Positions 1 to 10,882 of a DNA stretch of 64,000 nt are shown here, piece by piece. The number at the start of each line of letters is the position of its first letter. The first letter of the stretch is position 1. The stretch is from Plotosus lineatus (Eukaryota; Chordata; Actinopteri; Siluriformes; Plotosidae). The DNA lies in contig CM045750.1 in assembly GCA_024760905.1 (NCBI GenBank), positions 16,891,919-16,955,918 on the forward strand, given 5' to 3'. The notes beneath the pieces were generated by a model that worked only from the letters and a program-made list of their open reading frames with translations, did no database searches and was not told the DNA's origin. Made by a program: the position numbers and the translations under genes.

Positions 1-335
1 TTGTAGCTCATTTAAAACCAATTAAGATCGCACCCCCGGCATGAGATTATGCCACATGTGATGTCATATAATATCTCATGCCAGTTACCATGTGTAGCCT
101 TAACCACGAATTCACAGCTTCCTATTTGGAATATCTTATTTTACACATAGCTTTAAGCCAGACGCTTGGAGGCAGATGGATATGAAGCTGTATTCATCCG
201 GTGACATTTGGAATTCTCGAAAACTTGAAACAAACATGATTGAAATGCCATACCAACCATCTGACAATAAACAGACTTGCTGAACAGAAAATTGCAGTGT
301 GCTTGTCATTCCAAGTGTCTCACAACATCGCTGTG

Positions 336-400
336 TTTTTTTTTTTTTTTTTTTTTTTTTTTTTCCCCCAAATCCATGGCCTCTTTTTTTTTTTTTTTTT
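336..400. repeat. Two poly-T tracts
   Basis: Two long T runs are separated by about 20 bases. They may be remnants of a retroelement tail, but no element body is recognisable beside them. Confidence 0.8.
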
Positions 401-1291
401 GGTTCTTCCACCGGAAGCACAAAAAGCATGTTGTGAATAGGCCTCAGTATTCGAAGCGGAAGAAAAAAACGCAGCACTGTCTTTCTTTGAACTCCGTAGT
501 CCCGTTATTGAGCGACTTGAGAAAGAGAGTGACAGAGAAGCTGCTTCGTGATATAAATGGCTGTAGAATCTTTTCACCGCCACAATCTCCTCCCCTGCCC
601 GCCCCCTTTTTCTTTTCAGGCCTCGTATTTTTTCGGAATGCCGCAATTTTTCTGACAGGGAGCCGGAATATTTAGGGGGGTTTGTGTGGATGGTGGATGG
701 GAACAGTGAATAGATCCCTCAGGGAGAGATGAACTGCAGGGGTGATGCTGCTCATGAGCGAAACTGACACACTGCTTCTTTATGTGGATGTTTTGGAGGA
801 TGGCCTTCAAGACTTCTCTTTCTTCATCCACACCCCAGAATCTTCCATTCAGACACCCGGGGTTGGGGGTAAGGGGGCCTGGCGCGCTTTCGTCAAGCTG
901 TGAGGGAGGGAGGATTTCTGCAAGACTCTCAAGGCTTTGATTGTGTGGCCTTTTTTCCTGGTGCATTGAAATGGGTGGACACACAGACAGCCTTGTTATC
1001 TGGCACCCAAACTGAGCCTAAAGGGAGACAGAAGGACGGAGAGAAAGACGGGCAGTAGCCCAGTTCTGCTCCTTCATTGCATCATCATCACCATCTGCAA
1101 CTTCCTCCTATTCCTCTTCTCTTCCCCAATTGATTGAGCAACAATTCAGCTTCCTGACTGTGGCCAGTTGTAATAGATTCACACTCTATTGGTTTTATTA
1201 CACAAGCGAGAAGCTGTCTGATAACAGGCTGTTCCACGTTTTGTCCCGTAACTGATATTTAATCAGCATGACCTATACACTTTAGGTTATA
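401..1291. other. No recognised feature
   Basis: The sequence is mixed and non-repetitive. The open frames on both strands are short and resemble no protein I know. I see no repeat hallmark. Confidence 0.5.
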
Positions 1292-1992
1292 CAGTCACTA
1301 TCCGAGTTACGACCTAAATCGATTCCGACTAACCCAACGAAATATAACACAACGAAACCGAAACCACCCAGCACTCGCTATGAATTCATGTGAAGCGTAT
1401 TCTTCACCTGTGCGTTCTTTCAACATGCAAAATAAACGTGTAGCCTTACGCTGCACTGCTCACATCACGTTTCTTTTCCTATTATTTCCCAACCATGTGT
1501 ATAGCAGCTTTTCCGTCTCTGCAATCGGTCCTTCACGCTGTTTTGTGATGATAGTTGACTTAATCGGGGCGGCTGCTTTCACCACTTACGTATTGCAGAC
1601 CTTGTCCTTCAAAATTGTAGACACCGTGGAGTGAAAGAGATGGAGATCTCACTTTCATCTTCTTCTTCTCCAACTACAGTGCCTTCCTTGCTTTCTTGGT
1701 ACAATCGCCATCTGATGAATCGGACTTCCTCTTGGGGGCCATGGTAACGGTGTACAGTAAATGAATGTAAAGTTGTACTGTAAGAGATGTTACTGCGACG
1801 GTATCTACTCACTGAGTGTAGTGGTACAATGCTGTGAGTGTGAGATGCGGGGAAGCTGCGCTGCCACAACTATTTTACGCGCTGCACTGCCAGACATATG
1901 TAGTAAACTCATAATAGGCATCTGATAGACGTGGTTGTAAGTACGGGTGGTCGTAACTCACGTATGTCGTAACTTGGATAGTGAGTGTACTG
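1292..1992 (-). mobile_element. Tigger/pogo-like DNA transposon remnant, 701 bp
   Basis: The ends are inverted: CAGTcACTATCCGAGTTACGAC on the left and, read in reverse, CAGT..CACTATCCAAGTTACGAC on the right. TA dinucleotides flank both ends (1290..1291 and 1993..1994), as in Tc1/mariner-Tigger elements. A transposase relic lies inside on the minus strand. The element is far shorter than an autonomous Tigger (about 2 to 3 kb), so most of the transposase gene has been deleted. Confidence 0.75.
1500..1742 (-). pseudogene. Tigger transposase N-terminal relic
   Basis: From the ATG at 1742 the minus strand reads MAPKRKSDSSDGDCTKKARKAL and then meets a TAG stop. Out of frame further on it still reads STVSTILKDK, then PIKSTIITKQREGPIAETEKL. 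These pieces match the N-terminal CENP-B/Psq type helix-turn-helix region of Tigger transposases, which binds the transposon ends. The frame is broken by the stop and at least one indel, and the catalytic DDE domain is missing. It is a dead fragment. Confidence 0.75.
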
Positions 1993-2261
1993 TATTATCA
2001 TGTTTGTGTTTCTTTAAGTGAAATCAGCCAACTAGTTATTTCTATCACCAAAAAAAAAAAAAAAATCACTGTTAACTTTAAAAGACAAATCAAATGATGT
2101 CAAATCGAGAGCCTCTGGCACATATGGAGTTTAAAGAGAATATGAGGAATTGATTTGATTTGATATCACTTAACAACACTCCAGGGCTTTCAGAGTCTTA
2201 TACAGAAATACCATACCATAGCAGATAATGCATTGTTAATGGAAATAAATATAAACTTCGA

Positions 2262-2535
2262 CAGGTGGCGTAGTGATGAGCACGTCTGCCTCACAGCAAA
2301 GATCTGGATTTGAGTCCCATGTAGAGTTTGCATGTTCTCCCCATGCTTGCATAGGTTTCCCCCAGGCATTGCAGTTTCCTCCAACCGTTCAAAGACATGC
2401 ACATTCGGATAATGGGCTGTTCCAGATTGTTTCTAGGTGTGTGTGTGTGTGTGTGTGTTGCCCTGTAATGGTCTGGCGAGCTGTTCAGGGTGGATCCTGC
2501 TTTCACTCGGTGTTGTTTGAGATAGGTCTTTGATG
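2262..2535 (+). mobile_element. SINE-V (V-SINE) copy
   Basis: The tRNA-like head reads aggtggcgtagtgatgagc..., followed by the V core (tagagtttgcatgttctccc..., then cagtttcctcc) and the first part of the LINE-derived tail (ctggcgagctgttcaggg). A (TG)n run replaces part of the linker at 2438..2458. Confidence 0.8.
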
Positions 2536-2766
2536 AAATGTTCGCCTGATCATTTTACCATCGCCTGAATTTTGACTGCGAACCTGAACTGTGGTTGTTG
2601 TATTTCTCTGAGGAAGGGGAGTGTTGTTCATTTATCGTTTGCCGAACCGCTTGATATCGTACTAAAGTCCCAAAAAGGCTAGATCCTATCTCTGCCGACT
2701 TTGAGAGAAGACTAGCTATGCCCTAAACATCTTGCCAGAGTGTCATACGAGTAACATGCAAACAAC

Positions 2767-2985
2767 TACTCACACTCAAACCTTGGGGCAATTTTGTTCA
2801 GCCAGTGAGCCTAATGCGTGTGTCTTTTGGGAGGAAATCGGAGTGTCCAGAGGAAACCCGTGCGAGCATGGGGAGAGCATGCAAACTCGACAGAAAAACG
2901 CTCATTCCTGGGACTCAAGCCCAGAACCTACTTGTTGTTGTAAGCAGGACTTGTTAACCACCACTATGCCTCCTCTCATTCCAAT
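2767..2985 (-). mobile_element. SINE-V copy, minus strand
   Basis: This is a reverse-complement V core (aggaaacccgtgcgagcatggggag...) and head (ccaccactatgcctcc). The tail module is missing, so the copy stops near the linker. Confidence 0.75.
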
Positions 2986-2998
2986 TTAACTACAAATA

Positions 2999-3033
2999 CA
3001 GGGATCCCTCACTTTCCACAGTTAATGGGGACC

Positions 3034-3080
<47 letters not shown>

Positions 3081-3475
3081 CCACGCACGACCATCGATTT
3101 CCGCAAAGTAGGCTCAACCCTCCTGACTGACGGATACGTACATGTGTATATAATATCAATAAATACATATTCAACACTATAAATGCTTATCACAATTAAA
3201 CATTCAAAAATAATGTATAAGATGTAAATAAAATATAAATACTGTACATAGACATACAGACGCGCACACTCAGATGCGCACCTCACATAAAAATGTAAGT
3301 AGTTTTGTTGGGGGGTTTTGGGTCGTGTTTTGTTTGGGTTTTATTTGCATAATTGTCTTTGTTTTGTGGCAATTTCCTCTTTTTTTTTTTTTTTTTTTTT
3401 TTCCATGAATATTTTTGAAAAACCCGCGATGCACTGAAGCCTCAGAAACTGCACGTGAAATAGCGAGGGATCACT
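2999..3475 (-). mobile_element. MITE-A copy (Tigger-like, non-autonomous)
   Basis: It begins cagggatccctcac and ends gcgagggatcactg, flanked by TA. These are inverted repeats of the family whose consensus end is cagggatccctcgctacttc. The inside is AT-rich with no coding potential. A long (CA)n run at about 3033..3077 sits inside the left end. Confidence 0.75.
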
Positions 3476-3614
3476 GTATAGATCTTTAGCAGATACAGAT
3501 AATTAAATTGTATTACACATCCCGTTATTATATTACGGCGTAGTGCAAAAAAATTTAGAAAAAGTAGATTACCAAACTGATTATCTATTTTATTCCATAG
3601 TCAGTACACATGTA

Positions 3615-4188
3615 TAAGTACTTAGGCTCAACAGCCCAGAGCAATGGAGAGTGTGGTGAAGAATCATGTGCAGGCAGGTTGGAATAGTTGGAGAAAAGTG
3701 TCCAGTGTGATGTGTGATAGGAAGGTATCGGCAAGAATGAAAGGAAAAGTGTACAAGACGGTGTTGAGGCCAGCGATGTTGTATGGTTTAGAAACAGTGG
3801 CGCTGAGGAAAAGACAGGGGGCAGAGCTGGAGGTAGCCGAGATGGAAATGTTGAGGTTCTCCTTGGGAGTAACGAGGATGGATAGGATCAGGAATGAGGA
3901 CATCAGAGGGACAACATATGGAAGAAGTTTGGAGACAAAGTCAGAGAGGCTAAATTGACATGGTTTGGACATGTACAGAGGAGGGATAGTGAGTATATTG
4001 GTAGTAGGATGCTGAGGTTGGAACTACCAGGCAGAAGGCCAAAGAGACAATTCATGGATGTGGTGAAGAAGGAGGACATGAAGGTAGTTGGTGTAAGAGA
4101 AGATGCAGAGGATAGGGTGAGATGGAGGCAGATGATTCGCTGTGGCGACCCCTGAAGGGAACAGCTGAAAGGAAAAGAAGAAGAATCC
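3615..4188 (+). mobile_element. RTE-clade LINE copy 1, 5'-truncated (574 bp)
   Basis: This is the 3' end of the RTE element, with an 11-bp target-site duplication (gtacacatgta) at 3604..3614 and 4189..4199. The body encodes the end of the reverse transcriptase protein: KYLGSTAQSNGECG, then VMCDRKVSARMKGKVYKTVLRPAMLYGLET, then FGHVQRRDSEYIGSRMLRLELPGRRP and finally RWRQMIRCGDP and a stop. A short (AAG)n tail follows. Several indels shift the frame, so it is a dead copy. Confidence 0.9.
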
Positions 4189-4631
4189 GTACACATGTAG
4201 TCATAACATTTGTAAGCACATGGGATTCGGAATACTCGACAACCCACAAAATGTGCAAATGTGTGTCAATATTCATATATGTAAAGCAGGCAGGGTAAGA
4301 GGCGCTCTGATGAGTCCGGGTGACATGAATCGACAGTGTTTAGAAAACTAACAGACTCAGATAGTGAGTACAGCCGTTGGGTGTGTGTTTAGTGCAGCTG
4401 CATTTCTGTTTCCATGAATACTGAAGATACACTCAGGCTGCTGATACCTGCTTCTGATGCTACACCAGACAAATTTCTTGCCAAAAATTGTGGGTGGAAG
4501 AACTGAGCAGGAGATGAAGTGTAGGTGCAAAAAGGGAAGAATGAGTGAGTGATCTTATTCTCTGGCGCTCCACTAGTTTGAACGCATTCAGATTTATTCC
4601 TGTAATATTGAACCTTTATTCATGTTTATTA

Positions 4632-4683
4632 TTATTAGTAATAATAATGATGATAATAAATATAATAATAATAATAATAATTA
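4632..4683. repeat. ATAA-rich microsatellite
   Basis: Imperfect (AAT)n/(ATAA)n repeats lie in an AT-rich stretch with no other recognisable content from 4200 to 4730. Confidence 0.7.
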
Positions 4684-4732
4684 TGTAGTAGATGTACAGC
4701 TAGCAATGTAAAAAAATTCCTGAGAAGGACAC

Positions 4733-4845
4733 ACTCATTTGCTGAACGCTTAATCCTACTAGTGTAGGAGGATGTTTGCCTATCTCAGCCAACACTGGGT
4801 GAAGGTGCGGTACATCCTGGGCATCTCGCCAGATCATTACTGGTT
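4733..4845 (-). mobile_element. SINE-V tail fragment
   Basis: Only the LINE-derived tail is present in reverse (gctgaacgcttaatcctac..., then ctcagccaacactgggtgaagg). Confidence 0.65.
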
Positions 4846-4923
4846 CTAAGGCACAGAATCTCTTAATCAGCGCGAGGGAAATACAGACAGACAACCAGAC
4901 AGATTGATTTACTGATTTATTGA

Positions 4924-5215
4924 TGACGGCGCCATTGTGTAATATTTAGCGCTTCCGCCTCACAACAAGAGACCTAACTTTGACAAGGATGTTCTGTATG
5001 GCGTTTGTGTTTTATTCCCATGAATCTTCTGCATGGGTATCATCCAGCTACTCTGGTTTCCTCCCACAATCCAAAGACATGCCCATCAGGCGAATTGGGT
5101 TCGATCGATTTTCCCCATGGCGTTTGTTTGTGTGTGTTTGTTTACCCTGTTATGATCAAACTGTTTAAAGTATACCTCCCTTCACCCAGGGTCGGCTGGG
5201 ATAGGCTGATGACAT
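4924..5215 (+). mobile_element. SINE-V copy, diverged
   Basis: A worn head (gcgcttccgcctcacaacaag), a recognisable V core (ctctggtttcctcccacaatccaaagacatg) and a tail (cccagggtcggctgggatagg) are in order. Confidence 0.7.
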
Positions 5216-5289
5216 CACCGCGACTCTATTTAAATTTTCAAACAGATTTATACTTTATCAAAGTCTCACTCGTTTGCAGCACTACTTAA

Positions 5290-5550
5290 ACCTCTGCTAG
5301 GATCACAAGCAGGCTGACGCCTATCTCGGCCAACACTGAGTGAAGACTGGGTACAACCTGAACAGCTCATCAGACTATTGCAGGGCAACACACAAACACA
5401 CACACACACACTCTGCCATTCATACAAGTCTTTGGACTGTGAGAGGAAACCAGCATGAAAATGCCCTTGAAGAGCTCGGGACTTGAAACCATGACCTTCT
5501 TGTTTTGAAGCAGATGTGCTCATCACTGCATTGCTATGCCGCACCTAAGA
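5290..5550 (-). mobile_element. SINE-V copy, minus strand
   Basis: It runs from the tail (aggctgacgcctatctcggcc) to the head (atcactgcattgctatgccgc). The tail lies only about 75 bp from the tail of the plus-strand copy before it, so the two form a tail-to-tail inverted pair. Confidence 0.75.
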
Positions 5551-6014
5551 GAAATAAATGAAAAAGAAATCCCTTACTGATTCAGAAATAAGTTCATCAC
5601 TGAGATCTGATAGTGACGCTAAAAATAAGTGTGGAGTAGCTGTGTGTCATTTTATGTAATTTTTGAAAGTATTCTTTTTTTTTTTTTGTCCCCCTTTTTT
5701 CATATCTATATACTGCAAATCATGTCATATCTACTCAGAAACAAGAACAGGGTGTTTCACTGTAAAATTACAAGTACATATGAAATGCTCAGCCTGTTAT
5801 GAAAACCGATGATCACTTACGGCTGCATTTCTCTCTACCGCGCCGTTCAGGTCATGGCTGAATGGAACTTATGAAACTACAAATAAGGGAATAAGTGTTT
5901 CTGCTGACTCGTGTCACTCAATAAGCGAGTGAGTCGCTCCGTATACTTATTCGTCTAAAACAGAAGAGAGATATTAAAAACTCACCCACTCACTTACTTA
6001 CCCATTTGTTTCAG

Positions 6015-6110
6015 AGACTGAGGCCCATCTCAGCCGACAGTGGGCTCAGTTTAACATCGCATGGTGAACACACAACCATTCACACTCACATTCAGTAGCA
6101 ATTCTGCAGC
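6015..6110 (-). mobile_element. SINE-V tail fragment
   Basis: It reads gagactgaggcccatctcagccgac and ends in the linker (accattcacactcacattc). Core and head are missing. Confidence 0.65.
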
Positions 6111-6374
6111 TGACAAATACAGGGATCGCTCACGTTCCGAGGTTAATTGCGACTGAGATCCCCACGTGACCTCTGAATTCTGCGAAGTGGGATCACCCCC
6201 CCCACCCACCCACCCACCTCGACTGATCCTACGTATACGTACATGTATATGTGTATATAATATCAATAAATACATATGCAATGCTATAAATGCTTATAAT
6301 ATCAATTAACATTAAAAATGATGCATAAGATGTAAATAAAATATAAATACACACACACACACACATACAGACGT

Positions 6375-6696
6375 ATTCAACTACCTAGTGGTAAAGGTGC
6401 TGGATCGCTGATCCTAAGGTTGGGGGTTCAAGTCCCACTCTCCACAAGGTTGTGACTGTCCCCCAGTGCAACTAACTGGGTTATCAAAGGCCGGCCATGT
6501 CTCTCACTGTCTATGGCGAGAGGTTCATGTAAAAGAGCCATTGCTGACTTTCGACAAGAGTAGCTGCAAAGTCGTCAGCATGTTTCCGCCCTGTGATGGC
6601 TTGGCGAGCTGTCCAGGGTGTACTCTGCCCTTGTCCGGAGTCGGCTGAGATGGACGCTAGCCTGCCTAATTAGGATTAAGCAGTTACAGAAAATGA
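6375..6696 (+). mobile_element. SINE-X copy (SINE-R head with SINE-V tail)
   Basis: The 14-bp duplication acacatacagacgt flanks it perfectly at 6361..6374 and 6697..6710. The 5' part is the SINE-R head and body (gctggatcgctgatcctaag, then actgggttatcaaaggc). The 3' part is the SINE-V tail (ggcttggcgagctgtccaggg, then taattaggattaagcagtt). The single perfect duplication shows that both modules arrived together. Confidence 0.9.
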
Positions 6697-6982
6697 ACAC
6701 ATACAGACGTGGGCGTGCACACACCCAGATGCGCACCTCACATAAAAATGTAAATAGTTTCGCGGGGAGGTTTTGGGTTGTTTTTTGTTTTTGTTTGTTT
6801 AGGGTTTTCGGTGGGGGGGGGGTTTCCATAATTGGCCTTGTTTTTGAGGCATTTTCCTTAACTTTTTCCACTATTCTTCCTTAATTCACTTATTTTTTAA
6901 TTCGATGAATATTTAAAAAAAAAAAACACGGGATGTACTGAAGCCGCATGAATTGAAGCGCAAAGTAGCGAGGGAACCCTGT

Positions 6983-7159
6983 TAGAGCCCTGCACGGGGC
7001 AGGTTTCAGCCCGCGGGCACAAATTTAAAGTCAAACTTTTTAGTTTGCGAGGCGGGGCGGGTCAATTTGAAACTTATGTGGTGCGGGGCGGGTTGAGAAT
7101 GATCCAAGTTTTGGCGGGAGCAGACGCGGGCTTGTGATCTTTGTCCACGCAGGGCTCTA
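6983..7159. mobile_element. hAT-like MITE, 177 bp
   Basis: The ends are inverted (tagagccctgcacgg and, at the right, gcagggctcta). An 8-bp duplication with one mismatch flanks it (aaccctgt at 6975..6982, atccctgt at 7160..7167), the size expected for hAT. The inside is G+C-rich (gcggggcgggtc) and non-coding. It lies in the last bases of the MITE-A end. Confidence 0.8.
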
Positions 7160-7167
7160 ATCCCTGT

Positions 7168-7352
7168 AGTTTAATGTGCATGTCTTTTGATTGTTGGAGA
7201 AAACCAATGTACCCAAAGGAAATCCATGCAAGCATTGGCGAGAACATGCAAACTTCACACAGAAACGCTCGAACCTAGTCCAGGAGTAGAACCCCCAGGA
7301 CCTTTTTGTAGTGGGATGGACATGCTAACCACTTTACCACTGTGCCGCCCGT
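7168..7352 (-). mobile_element. SINE-V copy, tail missing
   Basis: Reverse V core (agaaaaccaatgtacccaaagg) and head (accactttaccactgtgccgcc). A (CA)n run lies just after it at 7390..7408. Confidence 0.75.
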
Positions 7353-8228
7353 ATGAAAAACGTAATGCTTTTGCATATTATTGGTTAAACACACACACAC
7401 ACACACATTTACAAATTTAGGCTTCAGATACAGCTATTAGGTGGCAGGATTAGTTAATACTTTCTGGAGAGGGGGAAAAAAAATGTATTTCGGCATAAGG
7501 ATTCTTCGCTGCCCTCTCTAGCCTGCATCCTCACGACTCTGCCACCCTTTGGGAGCTCTAAAGTAGACCATCTGTTGATCCATTTGCTTTCTGGCCTGTT
7601 TCTCTCAGCAACAGGGCCCTGTGTTTATCTCATCCCATCCTCTCCCCCCACAATCCCCCCCCACACACTACACAGCCATCCACCCCATCGTCCATGATTG
7701 CAACAGAATGCACGACTGTACCTGTAACAACCGTCGTTAATGATCCTTGGTAAATTTATTTCTCACTTGTCTTCATATACCCTTATTTAGGTCTAACAAG
7801 CTTCCGAGAGAAGCTCAAAGAAGAACCAAAGTAAATGATTCAAGCTCTGCTGTGTGTAACTCCAGACATCAGAGATGAGGAATGATTTGGGGGGGTTGGG
7901 TTTTTTTTTTTTTTTTTTTTTTTTTTAAGTGAATTTATTTTAAGTGAGGCAGAAAATTAGTATGAAGAGTGCCGCAAGCAAAATATCCAGCAATGCCCCT
8001 GGGAAGTAGAGAGAAGTTATTTTTAAGTTATTTTTTTCATGTTAGCATGTTCCCTTAGTACTGGAAGCAAGTTCTATTTGATATGCTAATCAATTTCATG
8101 CTAGTTAATTGATTTCCTCTTGATAAAATCAAATGCAACTTCCTGTTATTATCCCAGAGCAAGTTTTCTGAGTTACATGTACCACTGTATCTGGTCTCAT
8201 CTGTGACCTATGGTCACAGTAGGCATAA
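7353..8228. other. No recognised feature; microsatellite and poly-T only
   Basis: It contains a (CA)n run at 7390 and a T run at 7902..7926. The remainder is unique-looking sequence with no convincing open frame. Confidence 0.5.
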
Positions 8229-8405
8229 TGGCATAGTGGCGTAGTGGTTAGTACGTCCGCCTCAGAGCAAGACAGCCTGGTTTGATTTTGAGTATTCTCT
8301 CCCCGTGCTTATATGGGTTTCCTCCAGGTGCTCTGGTTTCTTCCCACAGTCCAAAAACATGCACAGTAGACTAAGTGGCTGTTCCAAATCACCCAGAGAT
8401 GTGGA
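8229..8405 (+). mobile_element. SINE-V head and core
   Basis: The head (catagtggcgtagtggttagtacgtccgc in part) and core (ggtttcctccaggtgctctgg) are clear. It stops in the linker, where a second copy in the opposite direction begins. Confidence 0.75.
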
Positions 8406-8712
8406 GACTGTCTCATTCAACACTGGCCGAAGGTGGGATACACCCTGAACAGCTCACTAGACCATCGCACTGCCAACATAAATTATAGCCATTTACACTC
8501 ACACCTAGGGGCAATTTGAAATGACCACTTAGCCTAATGTGCATGTGTTTTGATGAATGGATGAACCAGAGTACACAGAAAAACGTCACATAAGCACGGT
8601 GTGAACATGCAAAGTCCACACAGACACACCCTTGTGGACCCCAGGACTGTAACCCAGGAGCTACTTCCTGTGAGGCAAACCTGCTAACAACTGTGCCACC
8701 CTGTCACCCCAA
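8406..8712 (-). mobile_element. SINE-V copy, full module order, minus strand
   Basis: Tail (aacactggccgaaggtggg), linker (cacacctaggggcaatttg), core and head (acaactgtgccaccctgtc) are all present. With the copy before it, it forms a long imperfect inverted repeat. Confidence 0.75.
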
Positions 8713-9754
8713 TCATATTAAATAAGCGTGAAATACAGTGTTAATGCTTGGAAATGAAATGAAATCGACCTCCATGCCTTTCTGAAAACAAATGCATAAT
8801 GGATTTACAGTAAAAAGTAATTTTTGCCCAATTTGACCATTTACAGTCTGTAGATTAGCACGACATCATTTACGTTCTGGTTTAACACATGATTTCTGAT
8901 TTTTCTACTTTTTATGAGGCAGGGATCACTACCAAGATATCACACACATGCAAGATCATTCCCTCCGTCACGTGGTCTTGTTATTGTAAACAGACACATT
9001 TGGATAGCATTGAACAGCACCCAGAACCCAAACAAGACGTAGAACACATCAATAAGCGGCATTCGCGTCTGACTTCAACACTCGATACATCATTTTGTTC
9101 ACTCTCAGAAATGTGATGCTTGGTGTTTTGAACCTCGTGTTCATGTTAGCTTGGAGCTCAGTACGTTCAAAAAATCATCACCAAGTCTGAGATGATCACT
9201 GAGAATAAAAAATAAAAAAAATCGCCCAATAGAATAGTTTCATCACGTCGAAGGTTTCATTGACTGTTTTGTTTTATTTCGTTTTTTTTTTTTTTTTTCA
9301 AAAATCTGTCCCATTTAAAGATGTATGTAAATCCTATTACTGCATGTCGATATCTTTGATTGAAATGTGATTAACTAGTCTGTATTTAATTTGGTTTCCC
9401 ATGATGTGCTAAACATTTTAGAGCTCTTATGGTACAAGGGTTGTTGTTTCATTATCATAAATCATCAGTTCTTGTGATTAAATTATACACAGCTGGTTGT
9501 CAGATTGATTGATTCATGTTTTTCTCAAGTACACACTCCAGAAACATGTCTTTAATTCCTTTTTACTATATACCATGACTGTAAACCCAAGCAAATTAAT
9601 GACATCTGTTTGTGTCTATGGTCAAATTATATAATTTTTTTAATTATAATTTTTTTTCCCCCACCAGCATCCAGGAGAGTAGTTTAGCAGTAGAGCTCCC
9701 AAGTAGAAAATAAAAGTATGAAATATAGTTTAGATGGCTGTCACATATGCGATC
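8713..9754. other. No recognised feature
   Basis: The stretch is AT-rich, with a T run at 9281..9298. The 75-codon frame at 8889..9116 resembles nothing I know. Confidence 0.5.
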
Positions 9755-9835
9755 GCCTGGTGAGCTGTCTAGGGTGTACCCCACCCTCACCCCAAGTTAG
9801 GATTAAGCAGTTCAGAAAATGAATGAATGAATGGT
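9755..9835 (+). mobile_element. SINE-V tail fragment with (TGAA)n end
   Basis: It reads cctggtgagctgtctagggtg, then gttaggattaagcagttcag, and closes with gaatgaatgaatgg. That closing repeat marks the true 3' end of SINE-V. Confidence 0.75.
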
Positions 9836-9983
9836 TGTCATATGTCCACGTGTGCCGATCACAGGAAAACCAACATGGCTGCCGCATCACTAGGTTGATG
9901 CTGATTAGTTGTTATGTATCGCTCACTTCTATGACTATTGTTAGTTAATCAATTGGTTGGTAACACAACCAATATTGAAGGTA

Positions 9984-10782
9984 CAGTGGTATCTCACCTT
10001 ACGAAATTGAAATTAATCCGTTCCAGAAGTGGTTTCGTAACCTGGATTTTTCGTAAGAAACCGCATTTTACATGTAAAACGCGTGATTCGTTCCAAGGCC
10101 CCCAATACTACCCCCTAAACCCTTTAAAAATGATAAAAGTATACCTTTTAAGACCTCCTTCTGCTTCAAGATTGTACCGATGGTAGACGGATTTGGCCAT
10201 ATTCCTTTGCGATATCACTCAACCACATGCCACAAGCCCGCTTCTTCTTTTCACTCGCACCGGGAATCACACATGCACGTGTGTGTGTGTGTGTGCACGC
10301 GTGTGTTGACAATGTCTTCTTAGCAGGGTTATAATCTTACAAATGTTTATGCAAGGTTAAAAGCCTGAGCCAAAAAATAAAGTTGCAATGAGCACACTTG
10401 AAAAACTCACAAAACAACAGTAACTCTGTCCTTTACACGAGAAGCATCATAGGTATTATGGAGACACAGCACCATAATAGCCAATGGGAGGGAGCTGTGT
10501 CATCCCTCCTAGCCAATGGGAGGCCAGCAGGGCGGGATGTTGGGAGATAGCCAATGGGAGACCAGTGGGGCGGGATGTTGAGAGAGAGCCAATGGGACGC
10601 CAGTGAGGCGGGATGTTGGGAGATAATCAATGGGATAGCAACTTGTGCATTATTTGAATTTTTGAGATGGTGCTTTCGTAATGTGAATTTGTTTCGTATC
10701 GAGAGACAAGAATTTTAGGTAAATGCGTTTCGTAACCTGGATTTTTCGTTTGTTGGAACTTTCGTAAGGTGAGGTACCACTG
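9984..10782 (+). mobile_element. MITE-B copy 1 (TA-flanked, CCAAT array)
   Basis: The ends cagtggtatctcaccttacg and cgtaaggtgaggtaccactg are inverted repeats flanked by TA, as in Tc1/mariner-Tigger elements. A second inner inverted motif (tcgtaacctggatttttcgt) appears near both ends. There is no transposase. The middle holds a GT run at 10279 and the minisatellite listed separately. Confidence 0.8.
10481..10640 (+). repeat. 38-bp minisatellite of CCAAT and GC boxes
   Basis: CCAAT starts at 10481, 10513, 10551 and 10589, and a decayed TCAAT at 10627. The last four are exactly 38 bases apart. Each unit reads agCCAATGGGag, then gGGCGGGatgttggg. The CCAAT context fits the NF-Y consensus RRCCAATSRS and GGGCGGG resembles an Sp1 GC box. 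Any binding is inference. Confidence 0.85.
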
Positions 10783-10882
10783 TATTTTCTTTTTATTATT
10801 TTGTTTTTCATTTTTTTGGTGAATACAGGGATCCCTTGCTACTTCGCGCTTCAATTCATGCGGCTTCAGTGCTTCGTTTTTT

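Larger units (their letters stand above)
6120..7166 (-). mobile_element. MITE-A copy carrying two nested insertions
   Basis: The left end cagggatcgctcacgttcc follows TA. The right end is interrupted: gcgagggaaccctgt at 6968..6982, then a hAT-like MITE, then atccctg ending at 7166 before TA. The interior is also split by a SINE at 6375..6696. Without the insertions it would be about 500 bp, close to the other family members. Confidence 0.8.

Noticed and set aside
240..477. Frames with poly-Phe or poly-Lys
   Set aside because: They come from the two poly-T tracts.
1380..1634. 84-codon plus frame as a host exon
   Set aside because: It overlaps the minus-strand Tigger transposase relic within a TIR-bounded element.
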